DNA of 64,000 nucleotides. Origin: Paralvinella palmiformis. Taxonomy: Eukaryota; Annelida; Polychaeta; Terebellida; Alvinellidae. Made by a program: the position numbers and the translations under genes. Every line of letters starts with the position of its first letter. Within the stretch, counting starts at the first letter, position 1. Positions 43,553 to 55,264 of the stretch are shown piece by piece. A model generated the notes under the pieces. That model did no database searches. It was not told the DNA's origin and was given only the letters and a program-made list of their open reading frames with translations. The stretch is from the NCBI GenBank assembly GCA_025642065.1, contig JAODUP010001198.1, forward strand, positions 114,469 to 178,468, read 5' to 3'.

Positions 43553-43719
43553 GTGTCTGATCCCCAACATTAACTGTTCACATTTTCTTTCACTGAGCAC
43601 ATCTGGACGAGGTCATATTGTAGTTCCGCCAGCACCTGGTGTACGAGGTGTACCCAAGCCAAGACGTGAACTAGGGGAGCCATAGTTCAGTGGTGAGCTG
43701 AGGTCAATCTCACTGGTTG
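43553..43719 (-). pseudogene. MCM4: MCM4 fragment exon 2 with in-frame stop
   Basis: Acceptor ttctctttcag. Reads TSEIDLSSPLNYGSPSSRLG and GTPRTPGAGG, the conserved Ser/Pro regulatory tail of MCM4, then TTI-stop-PRPDVLSER. A single C-to-T change (CGA to TGA) explains the stop. Donor CAC|GTAAGT. Confidence 0.85.
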
Positions 43720-44386
43720 CTGAAAGAGAATTTCCTTAAAGATCATAAATCTGTGATAGTCGTTGGATGGAATTAAACAACGTCAATGAACATGGCAAGT
43801 CAGAACAGAGGTTGTTTTTATATAGACATGTGAAGGAATATATGCTTAAAAAGATCAAAGAATAAAAACGTAACAAGTGGAACAATGAACAAGACAAAAA
43901 TTATTAAATTGCTCAATTACCAATTACCTAAATACCACCTTAATAATAAATCATGAAATATTAAACATTAGAGCATATTTGACATACAATAAGTCTCCAT
44001 TATAAGTCACTTCTATATCAGACAGTAGGAATGAATGATTGCTACAAAACTTATTGTACTGGTTTAAGGGAAGTATGCTGGCTATATATAATCGCACAAC
44101 ATGTGTTGCCTTCTATCAGGCATGAGAGTGGCATCGGAGGAAAAAACTCTGTATATTGTCCTAGAGGATTCAAATTTTGGTGGAAAATGGAAGTTTTTAT
44201 GCAGCAGACGGCTTCTTTCAGACCAAAATAATGATACTAAACACAAAATAATGGTTTACCTAAGGTATTTTCATCCACGGCCATTGTTATTTTAATACTT
44301 GTTTTACAAACCCACCGATCACAGCTGAAACCCGCCAACCCCCCTGAACACCGTGTGGGAGTGGATTTGACAAACACGCAGCCTAA

Positions 44387-44703
44387 TCCAAGATGGTGAC
44401 AGGTCAGTTTCACTTCGAAATTATTTCAGTTATTTCTACAGTAAATTGGTCTTCAAACCTGGAAATCTTGTAAATTTAAACTAATTATAACTCCCCCTTG
44501 GCCGAGAAACACATAAATAGTTTGAACTTTTTCGATGGCGATTTGAAGTAGATTTCCATAAAGTTCGAACTATTTATGTGTTTCTATATGATTGGGGAGT
44601 TATAATTAGTTTAAATTGACAATATTTCTAGACTTGAAGATCGATTTACTATAGAAATAACTGAAATAATGTTGAAGTGGAACTGACCAGTCGCCATCTT
44701 GGA
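44387..44703. mobile_element. Palindromic foldback MITE, 317 bp
   Basis: The two halves are near-perfect reverse complements around 44545, from TCCAAGATGG...GGTCAGTTTCACTTC to the complementary GAAGTGGAACTGACC...CCATCTTGGA. Internal symmetric words include agttcgaactatttatgtgt. No open frame. It lies in intron 1 of the MCM4 fragment. I could not fix a target duplication. Each end is a match to the YY1-type CCATCTTG motif. Confidence 0.8.
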
Positions 44704-45608
44704 ATAGTTTGACAGTGACATGTCTATTGTTTACTTTTCGCTGACGAATCACTATAACGAAAATTATTTAGGCTCAAGAAAGCAAAACTATTCGAGAGAT
44801 TGGGAAATCCCAACTAAAGGAAGAATACGTTGTAGAAAACATAGTCTTGGGCCGGACGATCGTCGAGGAAGACACGCCGGTGACCATCATAATCATTGTC
44901 AAACTGAATTTGAATATCATTGTAAAAATAAAACAAAACCAGAATATATCGTGGACATTTGTAAATGGTTGCGTACCGAATATGGAAATTTTTCATAAAC
45001 TAGAACTTTGTGTATTTTTTTTCAACCGACCCTATGTTTTCAGTGATTTTTGGATGGGAAATATTCCATAAAACAAGTATTCAAAAAACAGTGGCCCAAT
45101 ATGAAATAGTATTTATTAAAATCTCAATTTTTTCAACAAAGTTCAGCATACATTAATACTATATCTCACTACAATAAATCAATAATATACATATTTCCGG
45201 TAATGTTCGTTCAATCATTTGCATCATATATTCTCCAATACAGTTCCTCTTGATTAACGTGATTGAATTCAACCGATTTGATGGACTGCTGTGTTAACAA
45301 TGATTTAGACAATGCTGATAATTTCACTGATGGGTGTTCTGATGAATGTGCTCTAATTTTCTTGTTAGCTGATGTTGAAAATTTACCATTGGTTGTAGAA
45401 TTCTTGGGATTTTAGATTTTCATTACAGGCTGTGTCATTTGAAAAGTAGGACGTATTCCAGTTTTAAGTGCAGTCCTTTCATTTGCCATTTTTATTGAAC
45501 TATTCTGCCTTTTTTCTTGGCAATCTCTGCTGCTTCCTTAGCTTTGGGCTTGGAGGTTTCTTTTACCTTCGACATTTTAAGTTCGAACTTTTTATTTTGT
45601 TTAACAAC

Positions 45609-47625
45609 TCATTCTTCTCCAAGCAGAGTCGAATGTGCCCTAAATGCACCCGGATATTTGAATAGCAGCTTTCCATCAATTAGATCGTGTAGGAAATAAT
45701 CATTTCTGAAGAATTGTACAGCACCTTTTTTCCTTGACATGAGGGCATACTTCTCTGTTTGAATGCTGCTAAAAGTAAATACATTCATACGAGATGTTGC
45801 ATTATTCATAACGTGAGCCATAATGCTGAAGCTCCCTTCTATCTGAGGTCCATGAAAGCAGCTCATGAGTACAGACACCATTTTAAAGAGCGTAGGATAT
45901 TTACCAGATGCTGACACAGATGCCCACTAGGTGTCTTTTCTTCCAAAACATTGACCAATACCTTTTGTATCGTCTCACTGTTGATACAAGCAACACTGCA
46001 TGAATGCAAGTGCTTGTCAACTACTTGGCTATCATCAGGAGAGTAGTATGAAGCTAGGATAGAGAGCAGATGTTTTGATGTCTTGGATGTAGCTTCATCT
46101 ATGTTAAGCGAGAAAACATTGTTCTGTAAAGCATTAGTCAGTGTGTCATTAAAGGCTTTAGCCACATCATGTTTCAATGTGAATGAAGCTGTTGTTCTAT
46201 CCATGTTCAACTGAGATAATGCTTCACCATCTTTTGCCAGTGTTTTTTATAAGTTCGACTAGATCAGGCACATCTGCAAAGTGCAGATTTTTCTCTGCAA
46301 TGAATCCTAAGAGCATGGCTTCACTTGGGTCTTTAAGCGGTATGTGCAGTTTGGGTTGTGGTGCAGGTTTAGTCCCTGATGGCTTGAACATGGGGTGGAT
46401 ACCATGTGGTTCCTTTGCTCCATCGCTGGAATTTGTTCCTTCCACTGGAATAGAACAATAATTACTATCTGGATGATAATTACAATGTCAACTTGCAGAT
46501 GAACAGTTTAAAACATTTTAAACCACCAGCCATAATAGTGCTTAATAAGGCATATAAATAACTCTTTCGTATAATAGTGAACATATACAAGTCACACACC
46601 ACCCATCATGATTGTTGGGTTCAGTTATATTTAACGTTAGGTTACATACATTTCACACACAAAATCATAACAATAGGGTTAATCTTTGTCCTATGTCTGG
46701 CTTGAGAAAGTTACATCTATGCTGCCACAGTGTTGCTTCTACAATCTAGCCGATGTGGGGGAGCTCCCCTTAGGTTTTAAAAATGTGGGGGATTTTAATG
46801 TAACATGGGCATTTGGCAAGAAAAACATTTGGGTTACAAACGCATACCTCCAGGAATATCCATAATATAAACAAGACCATGTGCTTTTATTTACTGTAAA
46901 CAAAGACAACTGGCCAATCAGGAGTATTTGAGTCACGTGACCATCAGAGTGCAAAATGGACATTTATCAGCCAAAATCACCAGTCCACCAAAATCTCTCC
47001 CATCCCTCAAGCATCGTTCTTATATTCAGAGAATATTTATTAATCGAATGATAACAATTTAGCGTTTATCATGACCCATTTTCTGCTGACAATGCCATAC
47101 CAGTGGTCTTGCATTATTAAAGCTAATGTGATGAGTAGACCATTAATCTGCACAACACTTACAATATTGCAGCATGGGATTTTATTCTGCGCCATGTGGT
47201 GCCTAAGGATTTTTTTAAATTGTGCACAATACATTACAATATTGCGGGAATCCCGCAAAGCACGTCTTAGATTCGGCTAGAAGCAACACTGCTGCCATGG
47301 ACAATACAAATTTGTAAACAAAAACGAGTAATATTATTTGTTAAAAAGGATTACTATTAATAGTAAATCAATTAATTATAAACTAACTATACTACAAACC
47401 TGTAATTGTGCTCCCTTGTGTCAAGTTGTCGAATATGCTTTGCTGACTTGGCTCGAGATGCGAAGGCGTTGGCACCACTAGCTGAATACTTTATTTCACA
47501 CTCACACCACAGACAGTAAGCTATACCAGCTTTATGCAACTTGTGAATGAAGACATCCAGCAACACATCACCAGCTGACTGCTCCATCCAAGACCAATTC
47601 CACTTATTTTTTTATACTTTGTCAT
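45609..47625 (-). pseudogene. hAT-like transposase-derived gene, decayed
   Basis: Minus-strand blocks: Zn-finger-like AYCLWCECEIKYSASGANAF (47387-47625), followed by a donor-like site; HGIHPMFKPSG, IPLKDPSEAMLLGFIAEKNL (46224-46450), acceptor attccag; LNMDRTTASFTLKHDVAKAF, FSLNIDEATSKTSKHLLSIL, SILASYYSPDDSQVV (45863-46210); C-terminal SCFHGPQIEGSFSIMAHVMN, RMNVFTFSSIQTEKYAL (45609-45917). This order matches an intron-containing hAT-like family of marine invertebrates; its middle is missing. A one-base gain in an A-run near 46238 shifts the frame. It lies in MCM4 intron 1 on the same strand. Confidence 0.6.
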
Positions 47626-47682
47626 TATCTTTAACACTACAACTATCATTTCTACAAATTTAGGTGACATTTTGTTATCGTC

Positions 47683-47689
<7 letters not shown>

Positions 47690-47763
<74 letters not shown>
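47690..47763. repeat. (TA)n microsatellite
   Basis: A pure TA run of about 74 bases. Confidence 0.95.
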
Positions 47764-47767
<4 letters not shown>

Positions 47768-47779
47768 TATGTAGATGTA

Positions 47780-48640
47780 CTGTAAAACATTACAATTAAA
47801 ATTCTTGCTCCCGATGACCGTTCATACAAAACAGGACTTAAATTAAAGCTAGTCAGCTTCTAATTGGTGCATCGATTTGCCAAGGATTGCCAATCTGATT
47901 GTGTAGTTTGTGGATTTACCCCAGGCTGTCTCTTTGAAAATGATTATTTTATATGCTGAGAACTCATTTCCCCAACAGAGAGTAATACCTCAATGCCTTC
48001 AGGCCGACATTCCTTGGGAAACCCCTGCCTATGACGTAAAAAGTCGGGATTTTACAATCGGATTTTGTGTTCGCGTTCGCATGGCTCACTACATAGAGCG
48101 ATCCATTTTCCATTTTATTGCATCTTAGCTTAAAAGTGTCATTCTCAATTAACAGTTAAATTGTTTTACTATAATAACTGTGAATCATTGCATTGCATAC
48201 GAACCATACTCAACAACCAATCACAACGAGATAAATGACGTAGCTCATTAATAATTTATTAGCAACAATGTCAATTACTAATATGCGGTCAGGATCGGAC
48301 TAATATTCGATTCGCATATTCGAACATTTACCCGCTGTTTGATTCGATATTTCAGTCATATAAATGAATATCATTCGAATATTTTCCTGCATATCGTCAC
48401 AAAATTGGTCATGCCTGGTGACGTTTTCCAAGCAAACGGACAACATTATGAACATAAAAAGCCACAGAAAATAGATTTCATTTGTATGTCACACTTGCCA
48501 CAAACCAGGCAGAGTTCAAAGTAAAAAACAATTGTGACAACCACCGGTCATCTAAGAGTGATGCTCCCACGGTGTGGCACGTGCCGTGGCCTGTCTGCCT
48601 CTAATCGTTTCACTCAGTGACGCTCAACCACGCGTGAATA
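47780..48640. other. No gene recognised
   Basis: A block at about 48030-48110 (cggattttgtgttcgcgttc...gagcgatccattttcc) recurs loosely at 48828-48875 in the same orientation. Otherwise unremarkable. Confidence 0.4.
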
Positions 48641-48654
48641 TAAGGCCAAGAGAA

Positions 48655-48830
48655 ACTATTACGCCGAGATTCCATATACGCAGTATGAGTTGCCAAATGT
48701 GTTTGGGACATTGTGGTATCCTTGTGTTTCAGACAAACCTCTCATCTTCTGACCTATTTTCCTTGGGAGAGCCTGTCTGGACACTCTAATCCAAACTTTT
48801 ATCACCCGGGTCGTAAATTTCTGGATTCAA
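48655..48830 (+). repeat. Dispersed repeat, pair with 21385-21550
   Basis: Collinear words with the copy at 21.4 kb, same orientation; no coding content. Confidence 0.6.
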
Positions 48831-49949
48831 CCATCCGATTTGTATTCGCTACATGGAGTGATCCATTTTGCTAAAAGACACAAACCATGAAAGAAACATA
48901 GAAACAACCACCCCCACATAACACAAATATTTTTTACAGGATTTATACGAATCACACAAATGCTATTTCCGTGTGCCACTTTTAACACACCGAAAGTCGC
49001 TAGTAATTATAAGTCACATTTGTGTAACGGTTAGATCAGCAAATCTGGACGTATTGACAGGGTTTTTAGAATAATCTACAACCTTTATGTTATCTAGAAT
49101 TGACAGATCTATCTATGTGATCTATATATGTTCCTTGGTTAGATTGGGATGACGACATTGTTGTGAAACAACTGTGTCTGACCATTGTAATGGTGGATAT
49201 ATATAAAGGAGGAATCTTCCCCTCCCCCCAATGCATTTAGGTCAGTTTGATAATGCTAATATGAGCATCCAGTGACCTACAAACGATGAGTCATGCCATC
49301 AATTAAGGGCTTCTGTAATGATGAATTTTAATCCGTGTTATAACCCTGTAGTGTTAAACATGGAATTGTTCTTATGTGGAATTTCTATTTCAAAAGCTAA
49401 TTTCATTATTTCCCCCTGAAGATTTCCTGTCTTAAAATAACCTGTAATTTGTAATAGAACATGATATGTTTGAAATGGAAAATGGTGTTTGAATTACCCT
49501 TGTTTTAAAATGTAAAGTATAATTATTTCTCAATGGAATTTGCCAATTGTGTAGCAATATAAAAATGGCTAATAATGTTTAGAAATGGAATTAAAAATGA
49601 ATGGGATTTCTTGATGATTGATCTAATTATTATTAGTAATGTTGTACAGAGTCTTATATCAATCTTACACCAAGGAAAACTAAAAAGTCATCGCCTCCTG
49701 AAGACTTTGAACTCTCGCTTAGCAGCATTGAATAACAGAAAAACAACATTTCAGCTAGACATCATCATCCCACATGCAAATCAACATGAACATCAAAAAC
49801 ATTTACTTTCTGGCTTATACAATAGACTTTACTGACTGGCAGTGGACACCTAACTTTGGACGTGTATATTCCGTTGTCATTGTCAACTCACTCAGAAGTA
49901 CACTTTTAGCAGACAACTAGTTACATGCATATAATCTATGGTGATAATA

Positions 49950-50165
49950 AAAATGTGTCGTCCCTTGAAAAACTTAAATCTGTTCTAAAAACACACCCGT
50001 TCAAGCTCACTTTCACAGATAAACAATAAGTATCTTTTAAAATCTTATAGGGTTTTTACAGACGTTTTATTTTGGACATTATTATATTACATATTATTTG
50101 TACAATGCCTTTGAATCACTCCTGCTAGTAAGGGGACTTCATTAAAAATACATCATTTTTATTTG
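49950..50165 (+). mobile_element. CR1/L2-like LINE 3-prime end
   Basis: Reads SSLEKLKSVLKTHPFKLTF then a stop, the usual last ORF2 residues of CR1/L2 elements, followed by a short UTR with gctagtaaggggacttcatt. The 5-prime part is missing. Confidence 0.55.
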
Positions 50166-50169
50166 TTCC

Positions 50170-53100
50170 ATCACAATATGATCATGTATGAATTTATTTG
50201 TTCAATCATGTGAATATTCTTGTTTTACTGTCTAACACTTTGTCTCAATAATAAACAACACACATTTATTTTCTGTGTGTAAAGAAAGAGGAGACTTATA
50301 TGACCAAGAAGGTATTTCTGTGCGTTCATGGAAGGATATAATATTATATACATTTTGAATACAATTACTGTTTTCGTTGCAAGAATGCTAACAAACTCAA
50401 TCAAATCAAACATGTTAATAAATTTACTTCATTCGATTACAAACTTCTTTCTTGCCTACCTAGACACACAGTATTGTTGTTTGATTGTGCCATGCCATCT
50501 GAATCAGACACGGGATAAATTCCGGAATTGATTATTTAAAAAAAATGGAACTGGTAATTTGTTTTTTGGAATTTCCTACAGAACATTTAATCCCCAAATT
50601 AATTTACCATATAATTTTTTAATTCAGAAATATTTCTTCCATAGAAACCTACTTGGAATATAAACTACTCAGAGTAGGTATTCGAAGTAGGTACTCAGAG
50701 TACCTACTAATGGTAAAAAACTAAATTGGAATTAATACATTTGGAATTAATAAATTTGATGTGGAATTGACCAAATAGAATTGAGTGGAATTGATAAAAT
50801 AGAACTGACCCCCGTCTGATCTGAATGGGTGTTTTTGAAAAAGCATGCTTAAGTGAATTTAAATTATGATCTAAAAATATTACAACATGCTGAAACTTTT
50901 GTCTGACCAACGTTTCTTTGGTCTTCAGATCTGTTATTGTTTACCATTTATATGTGAAATTTAAAATGTTTCTCTTTTAGCAATAAAACTAAAAACAAAT
51001 TTCTTTATGATTGGTAACAAATTAACATCTCACGTGTTGAAACTGGGGTGTTTGTTCCAGTTTTAGTTCCCCTACTTGATGCTGGAAAGAAACATCACAT
51101 ATGACAAAATTATAAAATACATTCAGCATAAACAAAATATTTCAGCTAGATGCATTTCCAACAATTGGATTATCCACTCTCAAAAATAGCACTTTCTGAA
51201 CAGAAAACATGTGCTAAAACATGTCTAAATACATACGTGTGGCAAGTTTTGAGGGTGGGCTGCTCTGATTGTCCCTACTGCGCTTGCTACGACGTGGAGT
51301 ACTAGGATCAGACATTTTCTGAAATAAAACAAAAACAATGAACTATTGTAATCTTTTCTGAACTTACAAGAGAACTATGCTGTAATACTAAGATCATCTC
51401 TATCGATGAAATTCACATGCTCTTAACTCAGTCAACACCCTGAGCTCATATCTATGAGCATTTTTCTTTTTCATAAACTCCCACAGGTGTGTACAGTTGA
51501 GTTAACCAAGACACAAGGAAAATTGCTCATAAAAACGCTGATTCCCCTCTATTCAGAAATCTGTGTCGTCATGCGTAATGTCATATGCCAATTAGGCCAT
51601 ACATACATTTTATATCAATTATCTACTTCCACACCAGGATGTCATAAACCATGTGACAATGCAAAATGTCATACGAAGTGAAATAAATGAGCATATCTAT
51701 AACTGTTCTTCTTACTTAGAATCATAAACATTACATCATGCATACATGGAATTACATTTTTTTAAAGCTAACGCAGTCCTAGTTCATATGTTTTCAAGTT
51801 TGGCTTGGATGAAGCCGTAATCTGAAAATATGCCCTAATGGTAATTCAGTACAGATGTATGAATTTTGTTTAAAGATAGGAGAATTACTATTTGTTAGTT
51901 ATCATTTTTCAATATGTCTAACTGTCCTGAACATTAACAACCCTAGATTGTGTATAGAACTGCCAAGAGCTGAATTGTTTCTTTCTTAATCACAATGATA
52001 TTACTTCTCTTTTCATCTGGAGCTTTTGTCATTCGTCTTTTTGGAGAGGACGTTTGTGATAAACTTATGCTTAACTAGTTTAAGCCACTCCAGAGGGTAT
52101 CTAGGCCTCATCCACTGGAAAATAATGTTCTAGGCTTTAGATTAATGTAATCACTGTTGTGATATATACATTTGGGGTCTTCCCGGCTCTTTAATTCAGG
52201 GTACATGCTCAAACTGATGTGAGTTGTGCTCACTTAGGTGATGAAGATATTTTAGGTTAACAATCATACTCTCATTGTTTGGTAAACAAGGAATCAAGTA
52301 TATTAGCATTTTGGCCATTAAGCTATGATAAGTTTTTAGACCTAAAATATCACAATTTATGGTATTAACGGCCATTAAACCCACCTACAAATCTTAATTT
52401 TTCCCTGCAGTATTTTCAGGTGATATCAAATGTTTTGAATGCAGGAAATACCAATGTGAATTGTGTAATGTCATGCAATAGATCAAGGCAATTTATAATA
52501 ATCTTTCACACATAAACTGCATATGAAATTAATCACATACAAATTAACATAGAATGAATTAGACAAATTGTCAAGTAGCCTACTACTGAGCCTTTGATGG
52601 CATGTTTTGATCACGAAAGTGACAATAACCGAGATAATGTAAATTACAGGTATATGTAGTCAGTTATAGTCGGTAACTCTCTATTGAAAATCAATTAATT
52701 AATGAGTAATTATCCAATTATTAGTATAAATATGCCCAGTTTCAGCTCATTTTCAATAATCCTATATTATTACCACAATGATAAACATACACTCTTCTAT
52801 GAAACCAAGATGTCTATGCTGCCAAAAATTGAAAGTCGTTAAATGAGCTACTGAGTCCAATAACAGAAATGGAGCAAGGGTTTATAATTACAAATATATA
52901 GATGGCTGCTAACATCTTGAAACTTCAACTCTCGATGACTGGATTTCTTGACACTGAAATAGCATCGTCCATTAAGCCAACCTCCAAAAATAATCTGCTT
53001 AAGCCATAATATAAATGTAATCAGGACCACTGGTAGTTAATGTATCTATGACTATGTAGTTGTAAGTTATGTTTATTATATGTATCTATATTTAGTGTAC

Positions 53101-53260
53101 AAAATAAATCAAATTAAAATGCATTTTCTGGATCATGGACGTAGCCTGCACTGCGGGGATCAGCATTTCTTTAGCTGCATTTTTTTATTTTAATGATCGG
53201 CTGAAGATTAAATTAATGGTGCGTTGATGAAGTTGACAATCGACATTATTTATATATCAT
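50170..53260. other. MCM4 intron 1 end and upstream flank, otherwise featureless
   Basis: Apart from MCM4 exon 1 (51237-51315) I see no gene. Upstream of the ATG there is no obvious TATA box or GC-rich promoter. Confidence 0.4.
51237..51315 (-). pseudogene. MCM4: MCM4 fragment exon 1
   Basis: ATG at 51315-51313 opens MSDPSTPRRSKRSRDNQ, a Ser/Arg-rich N-terminus like other MCM4 proteins, and ends ACAC|GTATGT with one base carried to exon 2. Intron 1 is 7.5 kb. Confidence 0.7.
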
Positions 53261-53264
53261 GCAG

Positions 53265-53480
53265 TCAGTTGTTTAAACATCAATTACTTATTTAAATATT
53301 TTGACATCAAATATTTTTTTAGACATCAAATAATTATTTAGACAGTAGTTAGTTATTTAGATATCAGTTACCTATTTACATATTTAGACATTTAGTTTTT
53401 TTAGACATCAATTATGTTTTTAGACAGCAATCAGTTATTTAGACATCATTTAGTTTTTTAGACATCATTTAGTTTTTTTG
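53265..53480. repeat. Degenerate minisatellite of TTTAGACATCA units
   Basis: About a dozen spaced repeats of tttagacatcaatta/tttagacagcaatcagtta-like units, 15-22 bases each, with changing spacers. The most regular units are at 53400-53475. Confidence 0.8.
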
Positions 53481-54124
53481 GTGAAAATTGGATTTGAGGT
53501 CACAGATCTTCCCATTCATTTCCATGTTAAGTAAATAGCCATAAATCTGACATTTTTTAAAAAGTCTCCAACTTCCTTAATATTTGAGCTATTATCATGA
53601 AACAGATGCCATTGGAATGTTTAATTATTGTTCTTCAGTGAGTATTACAAATCAGTGCTCTATCTTTAAACTAAATGTTTTTTGTCACATACCTATGACT
53701 AGAGTAGATGAAGTAGATCTAGATCCGCAGTGACACTATAAATATAATACAGGGCATGACACTCTTGAGATCCACTTGTCCTGTAAAACAAGTGCTGCAA
53801 AATTTTTCTTGTCCCATCTGAAATTTACTTGTCCCAACAAACCTCCACAATATCACTGAATTACGCGAAGTTACAATTTATTAGCAGCGTTGAATAAAGA
53901 AAGGTGTTTTTGTTTGTTGTATATTTATTTGTGAAAGACAAGCACATGGAGGCAAACCGGATGTAAACACAAGCACATGGACTGAAACTTCCCTGACCAG
54001 GTGACATTAACGAGCCAACCACGATGAACTTTAAGCTGGCTAAACAACCGCAGAGATAGATAACGCATGCTGTGATTGGCCCACGCATTCAACATCCACA
54101 GTTGGTTTTAGTCTTTTAGCAAAC

Positions 54125-54722
54125 TTCCCGACGGTGATCTGAGGGAAATGACACGTAAATTGAAATGTCAAGAAATGACGAATAAACAGTCCTTTTCCAT
54201 ATGCTTCAGTTTACTTGTCCTGTCGGGCAAGTACTTGGGACGATCTACCTGTCCTGCATGCAAAACCAATTGTCCCGGACAAGTGTTAATGTATGGCCAT
54301 GTAATAGACTATTTTAGTAATGTAATGAATCTATTAATTAGACTCTAGAGCCTAGAAAGAGTTATGAGTCTATTAGGTATCCCAACAGACGGGTAAAAGG
54401 CATGACCAGATGCCAAACCTGGTGTTTTTACCGTTTATTTGTCTAACAATTATTCATATTTCTCTCTGAGCTACGTCAACAAATTTTAGGGTTTTGAAAT
54501 CTTGAGTCTTTATTCTTTCAATGAGTATGCATGTTTATTACAGTGAGTGTGTATTAAGTAAATGACATGCCAGTAAACGATGTGCCTATCGAAGAGCACC
54601 AGTGCATTTCGGAAATGTCGTCGCCACAACCGACCCGAGATCCCCCTGACAAACAGCGGTATTTGCTGCTGACCATTTACTCCCTATAATTGTCTTAGAA
54701 TCAGCATTCCCTCAGCTTTCTA
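54125..54722. repeat. Foldback structure, left arm
   Basis: Reverse complement of 56112-56708. Both outer ends read CAAACTTCCCGACGGTGATC inward. The inner limit is after cattccctcagctt. Only scattered differences are seen over about 597 bases. It contains paired cttgtcc/ggacaag words. No target duplication at the outer ends. Confidence 0.85.
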
Positions 54723-54946
54723 ATGGTATATGTCACTATTAGGTGTGAAAATAAAGAGTTCCCCAAACAACGAAATTAAATGTTAAGAAAAGAAAAACAA
54801 ATATATTTGTGGAAATAAAACAAAAAAGGGACATATAACATCTGAAAGAGAAATATATACTTTATAAAGTTATACAAATAGTAGTTTGATATATATTATG
54901 GTTAATCGGCAAAGACATCATATTCATGCGCCCCCGTGGCAAATCA

Positions 54947-54956
54947 CGCCATCTTG
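54947..54956 (-). promoter_or_regulatory. YY1-type motif upstream of candidate exon
   Basis: cgccatcttg, 43 bases before the ATG at 54999, in a locally GC-richer patch. Such placement is common in animal promoters; function here is inference. Confidence 0.25.
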
Positions 54957-54998
54957 AATTCTACTCAGAAATACGGAGGTCCCGATTTACTGATAGTA

Positions 54999-55051
54999 AT
55001 GGATATTGATTTAAACGACGAATTTACCTCCGCTTTGCGGACAGTAAAGGG
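54999..55051 (+). CDS. Candidate first exon inside the foldback structure
   Basis: ATG opens MDIDLNDEFTSALRTVK and runs to donor GG|GTATGT with two bases over. These join in phase with the acceptor at 55720 and give an uninterrupted frame through 55841. The peptide is acidic and looks like coding sequence, but I do not recognise it. Confidence 0.35.
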
Positions 55052-55264
55052 GTATGTACTTTAATTATCATTTAAACTATTTTATTTTAGAGCAGTTTGA
55101 ATTAGTTATATTTAAGTAGGTTTGAGGATATTTGCCTTTGAAGTCGGATGCCTGCTTTGGAAATACTTCATAAAGTTAAAACTGAGCTATAATGTGGCGG
55201 GTGTAGCAACCGACTTGCTGTACTAAAATCATGTTTTGCCTAGTTTATCGATATACTACAACCT

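Larger units (their letters stand above)
42515..51315 (-). pseudogene. MCM4: MCM4 5-prime fragment, introns retained, inactivated
   Basis: Four exons encode the N-terminal ~190 residues of MCM4, a subunit of the MCM2-7 replicative helicase: 51237-51315, 43553-43719, 43188-43386, 42515-42754. Junction phases agree. Lesions: TGA at 43613-43615 where the family has Arg (GGTTI*PRPDV); a one-base gain after NPNAN-like PNANPK near 43225; a one-base change in an 11-T run near 42608. The zinc finger, AAA+ core and all later exons are absent before the LINE at 41 kb and in the rest of the window. Retained introns mean DNA duplication, not retroposition. Homopolymer indels could be assembly errors, but the nonsense codon and missing 3-prime part argue for a pseudogene. 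Confidence 0.85.

Noticed and set aside
44720..45071. 92- and 74-codon frames after the MITE
   Set aside because: Begin just after the palindrome, low-complexity His/Asp stretch, no recognisable domain.
53740..54300. Repeated cttgtcc/ggacaag words as regulatory operator sites
   Set aside because: They belong to the foldback arm and its flank and recur irregularly; no evidence of a binding array.
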